A DNA stretch of 64,000 nucleotides from Brachybacterium sp. P6-10-X1 (GTDB taxonomy: Bacteria > Actinomycetota > Actinomycetes > Actinomycetales > Dermabacteraceae), in NCBI RefSeq assembly GCF_001969445.1, contig NZ_CP017297.1, positions 3,968,001 to 4,032,000 of the forward strand, given 5' to 3'. Position numbers and translations under genes: made by a program. Below the pieces are notes generated by a model. The model worked only from the letters and a program-made list of their open reading frames with translations, ran no database searches and had not been told where the DNA came from. This document shows, piece by piece, positions 54,588 through 63,451 of this stretch. Each line of letters opens with the position of its first letter. The stretch's first letter is position 1.

Positions 54588-55571
54588 TCAGGTCTTCGGC
54601 GGCCGCGTCGGGTCGTGCTCCCCGTCGTGGATCGGCACGTGCGCCGCAGGGATGTCCTCGTAGCTGGCCGGGTCGGAGATCGGCTCGAGGTGGGTGAGCA
54701 CCCGCAGCGAGGGCAGCGCGCCTCGCAGCTCGTCCTCGAGGCCCTCGATGTAGTCGTGGCCGTGCTTGACCGTCCACTCGTCGGGCACCAGCACGTGCAC
54801 GCTCATGAACCGCTCCTGCCCGGCCTCACGGGTCTGCAGGCCGTGGAAGGTGGTGCTCCCCTCGTCGGTGCGGCGGCGCAGGATCTCGGTGATCACCGCG
54901 TGGTCGCCGTCCGGCAGCGCCTTGTCGAGCAGACCGGAGACCGACTCCGAGAGCAGGCCGATCCCGGTGACGATGATGTTCACCCCGACGGCGAAGGCCA
55001 CGAGCGCATCGAGCCGCTCCCACCCGGTCAGGGCCACCAGGCCCACCCCGATCAGCACCCCCGCGCTGGTGACCACGTCGGTCATCAGGTGCTTGCCGTC
55101 CGCGCGCAGGGTGATCGAGTTGTGCCGCTTCCCGGCGCGCATCAGGACCAAGGCGACGACGCCGTTGAGCACCGAGGAGATGACCAGGATGACCAGCCCG
55201 ATGCCGAGGTTCTCCAGCGGGCGCGGGTTCACGAACCGCTCCACGGCGGTGACCAGGATGACCGCGGCGGCCACGAAGATCATCAGGCCTTCGACGGCGG
55301 CCGAGAAGTACTCCGCCTTCGCTCGGCCGTAGAGGAAGCGCTCGGTGGCAGGGCGGGCGGCGACGGTCAGCGCGACCAGGGCGACGACCGCCGCCACCAG
55401 GTTCACCGTCGACTCGGCGGCGTCGGAGAGCAGCCCGACGGAGCCCGTCATCGCCCATGCCGCCGTCTTCAGGACGATCGTGGCGATGGCGGTGGCGATC
55501 GAGAGCCAGGCGAACTTGCGCAGATCGACCGTCGCAGCCGCGGCAGGGGAATCGGAGCGCGAGGCAGTCAT
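54588..55571 (-). CDS. Cation diffusion facilitator (CDF) metal efflux transporter
   Basis: 327 residues, six helices and a cytoplasmic C-terminal domain. CDF features are WAMTGSVGLLSDAAESTVNL (metal-binding Asp positions), RPATERFLYGRAKAEYFSAA, RADGKHLMTDVVTSAGVL (second metal site) and a HVLVPDEWTVKHGHDYIEGL regulatory domain. It exports Zn2+, Co2+ or a similar ion using protons. The ATG overlaps the stop of the ArsR regulator gene (ATGA). Confidence 0.93.
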   Translation of the reverse strand: MTASRSDSPAAAATVDLRKFAWLSIATAIATIVLKTAAWAMTGSVGLLSDAAESTVNLVAAVVALVALTVAARPATERFLYGRAKAEYFSAAVEGLMIFVAAAVILVTAVERFVNPRPLENLGIGLVILVISSVLNGVVALVLMRAGKRHNSITLRADGKHLMTDVVTSAGVLIGVGLVALTGWERLDALVAFAVGVNIIVTGIGLLSESVSGLLDKALPDGDHAVITEILRRRTDEGSTTFHGLQTREAGQERFMSVHVLVPDEWTVKHGHDYIEGLEDELRGALPSLRVLTHLEPISDPASYEDIPAAHVPIHDGEHDPTRPPKT

Positions 55572-55933
55572 GCGCGGAGGTCCTTCAGCGGGGGATCGGG
55601 GGCGAGGGTGCCGTCGGGGGCGATGTGCTCGAAGATCTGCTCGACCAGGGACAGCACGTGCGGGTCGTCCACGGTGTAGTAGCTGTGCCGCCCCTCGCGG
55701 CGCGCGGAGACCACCCCGGCAAGACGCAGCTTGGACAGGTGCTGACTGGTCGTGGGCAAGCTGAGGCCGACGTGCGCGGCGAGCTGGCCGACGTCGTAGC
55801 GACCGGAGCTCATGCGCCACATCAGGTGCAGCCGCGCGGGGCTGGCCAGCATGGCGAAGGTGTCGGACGCCGCGGCGAGCTGCAGCTCCGTGGGCTCCTC
55901 GACCGGACCGCCGGGGGTCTGTTCGTCGTCCAT
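55568..55933 (-). CDS. ArsR/SmtB-family metal-responsive repressor
   Basis: 121 residues. A winged helix-turn-helix spans ~35-95 (LPTTSQHLSKLRLAGVVSAR). The last helix, DDPHVLSLVEQIFEHI, keeps three of four positions of the alpha5 Zn/Co site of CzrA/SmtB (Asp, His two on, His eleven further); the fourth is Pro. No cysteine site is present. It should repress this operon and release it on metal binding. GAGGATCGAGGG precedes the ATG at 55933; a longer start at 56101 is rejected. Confidence 0.9.
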   Translation of the reverse strand: MDDEQTPGGPVEEPTELQLAAASDTFAMLASPARLHLMWRMSSGRYDVGQLAAHVGLSLPTTSQHLSKLRLAGVVSARREGRHSYYTVDDPHVLSLVEQIFEHIAPDGTLAPDPPLKDLRA

Positions 55934-55961
55934 GCCCTCGATCCTCTCCCAATTTTCGCAG

Positions 55962-55969
55962 TTGCGCAA
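55962..55969. promoter_or_regulatory. Candidate ArsR operator
   Basis: A palindrome TTGCGCAA in a relatively AT-rich patch (55948-55970), about 30 bases upstream of the ArsR start. The adjoining TGCGAAAA half-site resembles the imperfect operators of SmtB-type repressors. Confidence 0.4.
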
Positions 55970-56168
55970 GAGACGAAACGTGGATGTGACATGGACGAGC
56001 TGTGACACGGACACGCTGCGAGATGGACGAGCTGCGCGGATTCGCCGGGGCACGGAGCTCGGTGCGTCGCGACCGCATCCCGCGCAGTTCCCGGAATCCA
56101 TCGCGGGACGCGGGCGCTGCTCCTATCGTGAGCAGGCAGCGTGACATCGTCGTCCGAAGGAGCCCGCC

Positions 56169-57722
56169 ATGTACAACCTCTCCCTCGTGCTGGAGGACAG
56201 CGCCCGGACCGCTCCGGACCATCCGGCGCTCGTCCTCGGTGATCTGACCCTCAGCTACTCGCAGGTTGACGCGGCGGCGAACCAGGTCGCGAATCTGCTG
56301 GTCTCCCTCGGGGTGGCCCCCGGGGACCGGGTCGCGCTCACCTGCCCCAACCTGCCGCAGTTCCCGATCATCTACTTCGGGATCCTCAAGGCCGGCGGCG
56401 TGGTGGTGCCGATGAACGTCCTGAACAAGGCCCGTGAGGTCACCTACTATCTCGACGACTCCGCGGCGACGGTCTTCTTCTGCTTCGAAGGCAGTGAGGA
56501 CCTGCCGATCGGACGGTACGGGTACGACGGGGCGACCACCGCGGCCGCGCCGCCCCATCTGATCCTGATCACGGCGGACGCGTCGGCCGCCATCCCTGTC
56601 GAGGGTGTGCCCACCCTCGCCGAGTCCCTCGCCCGGATGCCCACCACCTTCGAGACCGTGCAGGCTCGCGAGACCGACACCGCCGTGATCCTCTACACCT
56701 CGGGCACCACGGGGCGGCCCAAGGGAGCTGAGCTCAGCCACTCCAACCAGCTGATGAACGCTCTGACCTGCAACCGGCTCTTCCGCTCCGCGCCCGGGAC
56801 GGATACGCATCTGGTGGCGCTGCCTCTGTTCCACACCTTCGGTGCGACGGTGGACATGAACGCCGGGTTCTCGATGGGCGCGACCCTGGTGCTGCTGCCC
56901 CGCTTCGAGGCCCAGCAGGCGCTGGATCTGCTGGTCCGCCACCGCGTGACCCGCTTCGCGGGCGTGCCTACGATGTGGTGGGGCCTGCTGCACGCCCTCG
57001 AGAACGGGGCCGACCCCCGCGGCCTCTCCGAGCACCTGCGCCTCGGCGTCTCCGGCGGGGCCCCGCTGCCGGTCGAGATCCTCGAGACCGTGCGCGAGCG
57101 GCTCGGGGTCTCGATCATGGAGGGCTACGGGCTCTCGGAGACCTCGCCCGTGGCCAGCTTCTCCCTGGCCGAGACGCCGCGGCCCGGCTCCATCGGGATG
57201 CCGGTCTGGGGCGTCGAGATGCGCCTGATCGATCCCGCCGACCCGGACTGGACGGAGATCACCGAGCCCGGTGTGGTGGGCGAGCTGGCCGTCCGCGGCC
57301 ACAACGTGATGAGCGGATACCTGAACCGTCCCGAGGAGACGGCGGCGGTGATGCGCGAGGGCTGGTTCCGCACCGGCGACCTGGCGCGGAAGGACGAGGA
57401 GGGCTTCTACTACGTCGTCGACCGCTCGAAGGACATGATCGTGCGCGGGGGATACAACGTGTATCCGCGCGAGCTCGAGGAGGTGCTCATCTCCCACCCG
57501 CAGGTCTCGCTCGCCGCGGTCGTCGGGGTCAGCGACGAGCGCGTCGGCGAGGAGGTCAAGGCCTACGTCATCCTCGAGGACGACGCGAGCGTGACCGCCG
57601 AGGAGCTGCGCGCCTGGGGCGCGGAGCAGATGGCGGCCTACAAGTATCCGCGCGAGGTGGTGATCGTCGAGGAGCTGCCGATGACCTCGACCGGCAAGAT
57701 CCTCAAGCGCGAGCTGCGCTGA
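56169..57722 (+). CDS. Acyl-CoA synthetase (AMP-forming; long-chain fatty acid type)
   Basis: 517 residues of the ANL superfamily. P-loop ILYTSGTTGRPKGAELSHSN (~177-196), VSGGAPLPVEI, MEGYGLSETSPVASFSLAE, RTGDLARKDEEGFYYVVDRS, and the C-terminal Lys motif TSTGKILKREL are all present. It activates a fatty acid to acyl-AMP and then acyl-CoA. FadD-like; chain length cannot be told. The ATG has GAAGGAG upstream. Divergent from the ArsR-CDF operon. Confidence 0.93.
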   Translation: MYNLSLVLEDSARTAPDHPALVLGDLTLSYSQVDAAANQVANLLVSLGVAPGDRVALTCPNLPQFPIIYFGILKAGGVVVPMNVLNKAREVTYYLDDSAATVFFCFEGSEDLPIGRYGYDGATTAAAPPHLILITADASAAIPVEGVPTLAESLARMPTTFETVQARETDTAVILYTSGTTGRPKGAELSHSNQLMNALTCNRLFRSAPGTDTHLVALPLFHTFGATVDMNAGFSMGATLVLLPRFEAQQALDLLVRHRVTRFAGVPTMWWGLLHALENGADPRGLSEHLRLGVSGGAPLPVEILETVRERLGVSIMEGYGLSETSPVASFSLAETPRPGSIGMPVWGVEMRLIDPADPDWTEITEPGVVGELAVRGHNVMSGYLNRPEETAAVMREGWFRTGDLARKDEEGFYYVVDRSKDMIVRGGYNVYPRELEEVLISHPQVSLAAVVGVSDERVGEEVKAYVILEDDASVTAEELRAWGAEQMAAYKYPREVVIVEELPMTSTGKILKRELR

Positions 57723-57749
57723 GGGTCCGCAAGCTGCGCTGAGGGTCCG
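57712..57749. repeat. 20-bp period duplication covering the acyl-CoA synthetase stop codon
   Basis: AGCTGCGCTGAGGGTCCG occurs twice (57712-57729 and 57732-57749). The first contains the gene's last codons and TGA; the second is an extra copy. Confidence 0.85.
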
Positions 57750-57769
57750 AGAGCGCGCCGGCCCTCAGC

Positions 57770-58213
57770 TCAGCGCACCTGGCGGGTGGGCTGCGCCGCC
57801 GTGGGAAGACCGGTCTCCGCGTACGCACGGAAGCCGCCGACCAGATCGGTGGCCCGATGGAACCCGAGGTCCCGCAGGTCCCGCGCGGCGAGCGAGGAGT
57901 AGTACCCCTCGTCGCAGATCACGACGACCGGATCGTCGTGATCCGGCCCGCCGTCCATGCGGTTCTCGCTGCCCGGATCCAGCCGCCATTCGAGCACGAG
58001 GCGCTCGATGACGGTGGCGCCGGGGATGTGTCCCTCGGGCTCCCGGGTGCTCGCCGAACGGATGTCGATCGCATGACCTCCCTGCGCGAGCACGGCCGCG
58101 AGGTCGTCGGCCTCGACGCGCTGGACGCCCCGGCGCGCGGCCGAGAGGATCTCGTCGATGCCGTGCCGCTCCGAGGTGTCGGCGCGGCGCCGTCCGGCGG
58201 TGCCCTGCGTCAC
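57770..58213 (-). CDS. Rhodanese-like sulfurtransferase domain protein
   Basis: 147 residues, single rhodanese domain. AIDIRSASTREPEGHIPGAT is the first motif, and VVVICDEGYYSSLAARDLRD contains the active-site Cys100. It transfers sulfur through a Cys persulfide, or senses thiols. The GTG start overlaps the stop of the DEAD-box helicase gene (GTGA), so the two are translated together. Confidence 0.88.
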   Translation of the reverse strand: MTQGTAGRRRADTSERHGIDEILSAARRGVQRVEADDLAAVLAQGGHAIDIRSASTREPEGHIPGATVIERLVLEWRLDPGSENRMDGGPDHDDPVVVICDEGYYSSLAARDLRDLGFHRATDLVGGFRAYAETGLPTAAQPTRQVR

Positions 58214-59733
58214 CGGGTGCGGCCCGAGGAGAAGGACGCGAGACCGCCGCCCGAGTTCCCGCCGCGGGAGCCCTCGGAGCTGGTGGAGTACCGCGCGGGG
58301 GCGCCGTCGCGCCGTCCGCTGCGGCTGCGTGCGGGGCGGCCCTCGCCGTCCTGACCGCCGCGACCACCGGAGCGACGCGAGCCGCCGGAGCGACCGTCGC
58401 CGCCCTGGCCTCCGCGGCGGCCGCCGCCCTCACCGGGGCCTCGGCCCTGGCCACCGGAGCGACCGCGCCCGCCGCCCTGGCCGCCGCGTCCGCCGCGTCC
58501 GCCCTGGCCGCCGGAGCGCTGCGGGCGCTCGGCCGGCTCGGGCGCCCGGGGCTCGTGCATCTCGACGCGCTCACCGGGGGCGAGCTGCGAGAGCACGGGG
58601 GAGGTGGGGACCACGTGCTGGTGGACGGTGGGCTTGATGCCCGCCTTGCGCATCAGATCGCTGACGTCGCGCTTCTGCTCCGGGGTCTGGACGGTGATCA
58701 CCGTGCCGGACTCACCGGCGCGCGCGGTGCGACCGGAGCGGTGCAGGTAGGCCTTGTGCTCGACGGGCGGGTCGGCGTGGACCACGAGAGCCACCTCGTC
58801 GACGTGGATGCCGCGGGCGGCGATGTCGGTGCAGACCATCGTGGTGGCCGCCCCCGAGCCGAAGGCCTCGAGGTTCCGGGTGCGGGCGTTCTGCGAGAGA
58901 TTGCCGTGCAGGTCGACGGCGTCCACGCCGCGGGCGCTCAGCTTGCGGGCGAGGTTCTTCGCGCCGTACTTGGTGCGCGTGAACATGATGGTGCGGCCGG
59001 GGGCCGCGGCGAGATCGCGGAGCACATCGAACCGCGTGGCGGTGTCGACCTCGAGCACGTGGTGCTCCATGGTGCCGACAGGGCTGGAGGCCGGGTCCGC
59101 CGAGTGGGTCACGGGTTCGTGCAGGAACTGCTTGACCAGCTTGTTGACACCGGAGTCGAGGGTCGCCGAGAACAGCATCCGCTGGCCCTTCGGCGGGGTC
59201 TTCTCCAGGATCTTGCGCACCATGGGCAGGAAGCCCATGTCGGCCATGTGGTCGGCCTCGTCGATCACCGTGATCTCGACGGCGCTGAGGTCCGCATGGC
59301 CCTGACCCATGAGGTCGAGCAGGCGGCCGGGGCAGGCGATGAGCACGTCGATGCCCCCGGCGAGCGCGTTGACCTGCGGTTTCTGCCCGACACCGCCGAA
59401 GACGACAGCGCTGTGCAGACCGGTCGCGGCCGCGAGGGGCTTGAGCGATTCGGCCAGCTGCGTGGCGAGCTCACGGGTCGGGGCCAGGATCAGGGAGCGG
59501 GGCCGACGGGACGCGCGCCTGCGCGGCGTCTCGAGCAGGCGAGCCACCAGCGGCAGCAGGAAGGCGTAGGTCTTGCCCGAGCCGGTGCGGCCCCGGCCCA
59601 GGACGTCGCGCCCGGACAGGGAGTCGGGCAGCGTCGCGGCCTGGATGGGAGTGGGCTGGGTGATGCCCTGCGGCGCGAGCGCGCTCGTCAGGACAGAGGG
59701 CACGCCGAGGCGTGCGAAATCGGGGGAGGTCAC
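58210..59733 (-). CDS. DEAD-box ATP-dependent RNA helicase
   Basis: 507 residues. Conserved helicase motifs: Q motif, GRGRTGSGKT (46-55), APTREL, DEAD in VIDEADHMADMGF, SAT in RMLFSATLD, ARGIHV and HRSGRTARAG. The last ~110 residues are an RGG/Gly/Arg/Ser-rich tail for RNA binding. It remodels structured RNA, often in ribosome assembly or cold adaptation. GTG start; the ribosome binding site is not obvious. Confidence 0.95.
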   Translation of the reverse strand: MTSPDFARLGVPSVLTSALAPQGITQPTPIQAATLPDSLSGRDVLGRGRTGSGKTYAFLLPLVARLLETPRRRASRRPRSLILAPTRELATQLAESLKPLAAATGLHSAVVFGGVGQKPQVNALAGGIDVLIACPGRLLDLMGQGHADLSAVEITVIDEADHMADMGFLPMVRKILEKTPPKGQRMLFSATLDSGVNKLVKQFLHEPVTHSADPASSPVGTMEHHVLEVDTATRFDVLRDLAAAPGRTIMFTRTKYGAKNLARKLSARGVDAVDLHGNLSQNARTRNLEAFGSGAATTMVCTDIAARGIHVDEVALVVHADPPVEHKAYLHRSGRTARAGESGTVITVQTPEQKRDVSDLMRKAGIKPTVHQHVVPTSPVLSQLAPGERVEMHEPRAPEPAERPQRSGGQGGRGGRGGQGGGRGRSGGQGRGPGEGGGRRGGQGGDGRSGGSRRSGGRGGQDGEGRPARSRSGRRDGAPARYSTSSEGSRGGNSGGGLASFSSGRTR

Positions 59734-60018
59734 GGAGATCCGTTCTGAAGATGCAGATCCCGCCCGATGCGTGGGGTCCCCGAGCGCAGCCGTGGCGATC
59801 GCTGCGGGTCCTCGCTGTCACCACCGTGCGATGGGACCTGTGCCGCGGCGGGACGACGGCACGCTGACCCCACCGTAGACCCGGCTCTGCCCAGGGGGAA
59901 CGATCGACACCTCAGATGTGAGATACCCCTGCCCGGGCCCCGGGTCGGGTGCCCGATACAGTTCCGAGGTGGGCCGGGACGGGAACGGTCCGGGGCGAGA
60001 GGCGAGAAGGAGCCGATG

Positions 60019-61104
60019 ATGGCGCGCAGGGTGAGCATCAAGGACGTCGCGCAGCGAGCCGGGGTGTCCTGGAAGACGGTCTCGAACGTCGTCAACGAGC
60101 GTCCCGTGGTGCGGGCCGACACCCGCGCGAAGGTGCTCGCCGCCATCGAGGAGCTCGGCTACGTGCCCAATCTCGTCGGCCGCGAACTGCGCGGCGGGCT
60201 CATCCGGACGATCGCCCTCGTGGTCCCGGAGCTGCAGAACCCCTACTTCGCGCGACTGGCCGAGCGGATGCAGGCCGCCGCCCGGGAGCGCGGCTACACG
60301 GTCAGCGTCGAGGTCTCGCTGCACAGCGCCGAGACCGAGCGCGCCCACGTCCGCGGTCGCACCGCGCGTCCCGTCGATGCGGTGGTGATCTCCCCGTCGG
60401 GCCTCGATCCCGAGGACCTGCTGGACAGGGTCTCCGGGCCGCCGGTCGTGCTGCTGGGGGAGACGCTTCCGGGGGCGGCCGGCGTGGTCCACGTCGCCAT
60501 CGACAATGTCGCCTCCGCGGCCGACGTGGTGCGCCACCTGGTCGCAGGCGGTCATCGCCGCCTGCTGTTCCTCGGCGCCGAGGACGCGGTGCGCTCGACC
60601 GGGACGGACCGCTTGGCGGGATTCCGCGCCGCGACCCGCTTCGCCGGCCTCCCGCAGGATCCGTCCCTCGTGCGCGGAGTGGGGGAGTGGACGCGCGAAG
60701 CGGGCCGCGACGCCGCGCTGGCTGCCCTGGAGGACGGGGTGGAGTTCGACGCGGTGGTCGCCGGCAACGACCTGCTCGCCGTCGGGGTGCTGGCCGCCCT
60801 GCACGCCCGGGGCCTGGAGGTGCCCGGGGACGTGGCCGTGGTGGGCTGGGACGACACCGCCGAGGTGGCGTGGACCCGCCCTGCGCTCACCTCGATCGCC
60901 CCCGACCTCGACGCTCTCATCGCCGCCGCCCTGGATGCTGCGATCGGCGGCGCGGAGCAGGGAGATGCAGAGAAGTCCGGCGCGGGGCAGAGCGGCGCGG
61001 CGGCGGGACGCGTCGCCGAGGCCGTCATCGCGCACCGGCTGGTGGAGCGCGAGTCCACCCGGGCCGTCCCGACCAGCTCCCCGCCCGCCGCCCCGGGTGC
61101 TTGA
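60019..61104 (+). CDS. LacI-family transcriptional regulator
   Basis: 361 residues. The DNA-binding domain begins MARRVSIKDVAQRAGVSWKT and the hinge is RADTRAKVLAAIEELGYVPN. A periplasmic-binding-like sensor follows (VAGGHRRLLFLGAEDAVRST, VVAGNDLLAVGVLAALHARG, VVGWDDTAEVAWTRPALTSI). GAAGGAG gives a six-base gap to the ATG at 60019; a tandem ATG lies at 60016. It probably controls the GH2 gene downstream in response to a sugar. Confidence 0.93.
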   Translation: MARRVSIKDVAQRAGVSWKTVSNVVNERPVVRADTRAKVLAAIEELGYVPNLVGRELRGGLIRTIALVVPELQNPYFARLAERMQAAARERGYTVSVEVSLHSAETERAHVRGRTARPVDAVVISPSGLDPEDLLDRVSGPPVVLLGETLPGAAGVVHVAIDNVASAADVVRHLVAGGHRRLLFLGAEDAVRSTGTDRLAGFRAATRFAGLPQDPSLVRGVGEWTREAGRDAALAALEDGVEFDAVVAGNDLLAVGVLAALHARGLEVPGDVAVVGWDDTAEVAWTRPALTSIAPDLDALIAAALDAAIGGAEQGDAEKSGAGQSGAAAGRVAEAVIAHRLVERESTRAVPTSSPPAAPGA

Positions 61105-61113
61105 CTCATCGGT

Positions 61114-61163
61114 CCCCAGGGCCGGGTCCCGCCGCCGCCCCCAGGGCCGGGTCCCCGTCGCCG
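61114..61163. repeat. 25-bp tandem duplication
   Basis: CCCCAGGGCCGGGTCCC at 61114 and 61139, followed by similar GCCGCCGC segments. It begins ten bases after the LacI stop codon. Confidence 0.75.
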
Positions 61164-61170
61164 CAGGGAT

Positions 61171-61246
61171 TGGTCGGGTACGGGCGCCATGGCGTGCGTC
61201 CTGGCTATATGGCCACGACGCACGCTGTAACGCCCGTTCCCGACCA
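61171..61246. repeat. 76-bp near-perfect palindrome
   Basis: TGGTCGGGTACGGGCG pairs with CGCCCGTTCCCGACCA (one mismatch). Inside it GCGTGCGTC pairs with GACGCACGC, and TGGC pairs with GCCA around a TATATG loop. Short asymmetric bulges (CCATG, TGTAA) separate the arms. A second small palindrome CCACAG-CGCT-CTGTGG lies at 61244-61259. The 319-base gap 61105-61423 contains no gene. Confidence 0.85.
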
Positions 61247-61423
61247 CAGCGCTCTGTGGACGACGGCCACGGCGCGCGCACCCGGCGGCGGCGCCCGCCT
61301 CGCTGGCGTTTCCCACGTTGCAATCATGTCTCGTGTGCGGTTGACTGATCCCTGACCGATCCGTGCCGGCGCACCGTGCGCCGGTGACTCAGCGCCGAGC
61401 ATCACCGATCCCAGGAGCCGTTC

Positions 61424-63379
61424 GTGAACGCCCAGCCCTCCGCCCTGCCGCAGCACCTCAGCTCCCTGTTCGCCCGGGCCGATGAGCTCGCCGCGCACCT
61501 GGACGCCCCGCTGTCGGCGATCACCGACGTGCCCCGTCCGGAGCATCCCCGGCCGCAGCTGCACCGCCGAACCTGGCTGACGCTGAACGGCACCTGGCAG
61601 TTCGAGACCGACCAGGGTGACTCCGGCCGCGACCGCGGGCTGGTCGAGCGCGAGCTCGCCGGCGAGATCACCGTGCCCTTCGCTCCCGAGACGGCGGCCT
61701 CCGGGATCGGCGATCGCGACTTCCACGAGGCGGTCTGGTACCGCCGCACCGTCACCGTCCCCGCCGACTGGGAGGGTCTGCGCCCGATGCTGCGCTTCGA
61801 GGCCGTCGACCACGACGCCACCGTGTGGGCGAACGGCGTCGAGGTCGCCCGCCACCGCGGCGGCTTCACGCCCTTCGCCGCGGACCTCTCGGCCGTCCCG
61901 GGCGTCGGCCCCGGCGCGGACGTCGAGATCGTGGTGCGCGCCCGCGATCCGCACGACGTGCCGCAGGCCCGCGGCAAGCAGTCCGGCCGGTTCCGCCCCA
62001 CCCATGCCTTGTACCACCGCACCACCGGCATCTGGCAGAGTGTCTGGCTCGAGGGCGTCCCCGTCGACGAGATCCGCTCCCTGCGCGTCCTGCCGTCGCT
62101 GGCCGGGCGCTCCTTCGCGATCGACGTGCCCCTGTCGCGCACCACGGCCGGCACCCGGATCGAGATCATCGCCTCCGTACCGGGCGGCGAGGACGTCGCC
62201 CGCGCCGAGGTGCGCGCCGACCTCGATCTCGCCCCGCACCTGGAGCTGGCGATCCCCGAGGACGCGCTGCGGGTCTGGGGTCCCGGGGCCCCGGAGCTGT
62301 ACGCCCTCACGGTGCGTCTGCTGGGCGCCGACGGTGCGGTGCTCGACGAGGTCCGCTCCTACGCGGGGCTGCGCTCGACGTCGCTGCGCGGGAACGAGTT
62401 CCGGATCAACGGCGAGAAGGTCTTCCAGCGTCTCGTGCTCGACCAGGGGTACTGGGAGGAGTCGTTCATGACCTCCCCGACGGATCACGCGATGACCGCA
62501 GACATCCGGCTGGCGCTGGAGGCCGGGTTCAACGGTGCCCGGCTGCACCAGAAGGTCTTCGAGCAGCGGATGCTGTTCTGGTCGGATCTGCACGGCTACC
62601 TCACCTGGGGCGAGTTCGGCGACTGGGGCGTGGAGGGATTCGGCCCGATGGGGGACAACCAGCAGCCCACCGCCTCCTTCATCGGCCAGTGGGTCGAGGC
62701 CGTCCAGCGCGACCTGAACCACCCTTCGATCATCGGCTGGTGCCCCCTGAACGAGACGCACCAGGTCATGCATGACCGCATCACCCAGCTCGACGTGGTC
62801 ACCCAGGCGATGTACGACGCGACCAAGCTCGCCGATCCCACCCGTCCCGTGCTGGACGCCTCCGGCTACTCCCACCGGGTCCGCGGGGCCGACGTCTACG
62901 ACTCCCACTCCTACGAGCAGGATCCCGAGCGCTTCCGCACCGAGCAGGCGGGCCTGGCCGAGGGGGAGCCCTTCGCCAACCGTCGCGATCTCGCGCCCGA
63001 CCAGATGCCCTTCGCCGACGGCTCCTTCTCCCTGCCCTACGCCGGTCAGCCCTACTTCGTCTCCGAGTACGGCGGCATCTGGTGGAACGAGCAGGAGGCC
63101 CGCGAGGCCGAGGAGGCCGAGCGCGCCGGGAACAACGCCGCCGTGTCCTGGGGGTACGGGCAGCGGATCCGCAGCGAGGACGAGCTCTACGAGCGCTTCG
63201 AGGGCCTGACCCGGGTGCTGCTCGAGGACCCGGGGATGTTCGCCTACTGCTACACGCAGATGACCGACGTGTTCCAGGAGAAGAACGGCATCGTCGACTT
63301 CGAGCGCGGCCGCAAGCTGGACCTCGCCCGGCTGCGGGCGGTGCAGGAGAAGGCTGCGGCGTACGAGCAGGACGCCTGA
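61424..63379 (+). CDS. Glycoside hydrolase family 2 enzyme
   Basis: 651 residues from a GTG with AGGAG seven bases upstream. Domains in order are the sugar-binding domain (~45-215, WLTLNGTWQFETDQ), an immunoglobulin-like domain (~216-320) and the TIM barrel. Acid/base Glu444 lies in IIGWCPLNET and nucleophile Glu548 in YFVSEYGG. No signal peptide, so it acts on imported oligosaccharides. Whether it is a beta-galactosidase, glucuronidase or related enzyme cannot be decided. It sits downstream of the LacI regulator. Confidence 0.92.
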   Translation: MNAQPSALPQHLSSLFARADELAAHLDAPLSAITDVPRPEHPRPQLHRRTWLTLNGTWQFETDQGDSGRDRGLVERELAGEITVPFAPETAASGIGDRDFHEAVWYRRTVTVPADWEGLRPMLRFEAVDHDATVWANGVEVARHRGGFTPFAADLSAVPGVGPGADVEIVVRARDPHDVPQARGKQSGRFRPTHALYHRTTGIWQSVWLEGVPVDEIRSLRVLPSLAGRSFAIDVPLSRTTAGTRIEIIASVPGGEDVARAEVRADLDLAPHLELAIPEDALRVWGPGAPELYALTVRLLGADGAVLDEVRSYAGLRSTSLRGNEFRINGEKVFQRLVLDQGYWEESFMTSPTDHAMTADIRLALEAGFNGARLHQKVFEQRMLFWSDLHGYLTWGEFGDWGVEGFGPMGDNQQPTASFIGQWVEAVQRDLNHPSIIGWCPLNETHQVMHDRITQLDVVTQAMYDATKLADPTRPVLDASGYSHRVRGADVYDSHSYEQDPERFRTEQAGLAEGEPFANRRDLAPDQMPFADGSFSLPYAGQPYFVSEYGGIWWNEQEAREAEEAERAGNNAAVSWGYGQRIRSEDELYERFEGLTRVLLEDPGMFAYCYTQMTDVFQEKNGIVDFERGRKLDLARLRAVQEKAAAYEQDA

Positions 63380-63451
63380 GCCGTGGGAGCGGGGCGCCCG
63401 GGGCACGGATAATCCCGTGACGCCCCGGACGACCTGCTCCACGATGGGGAC

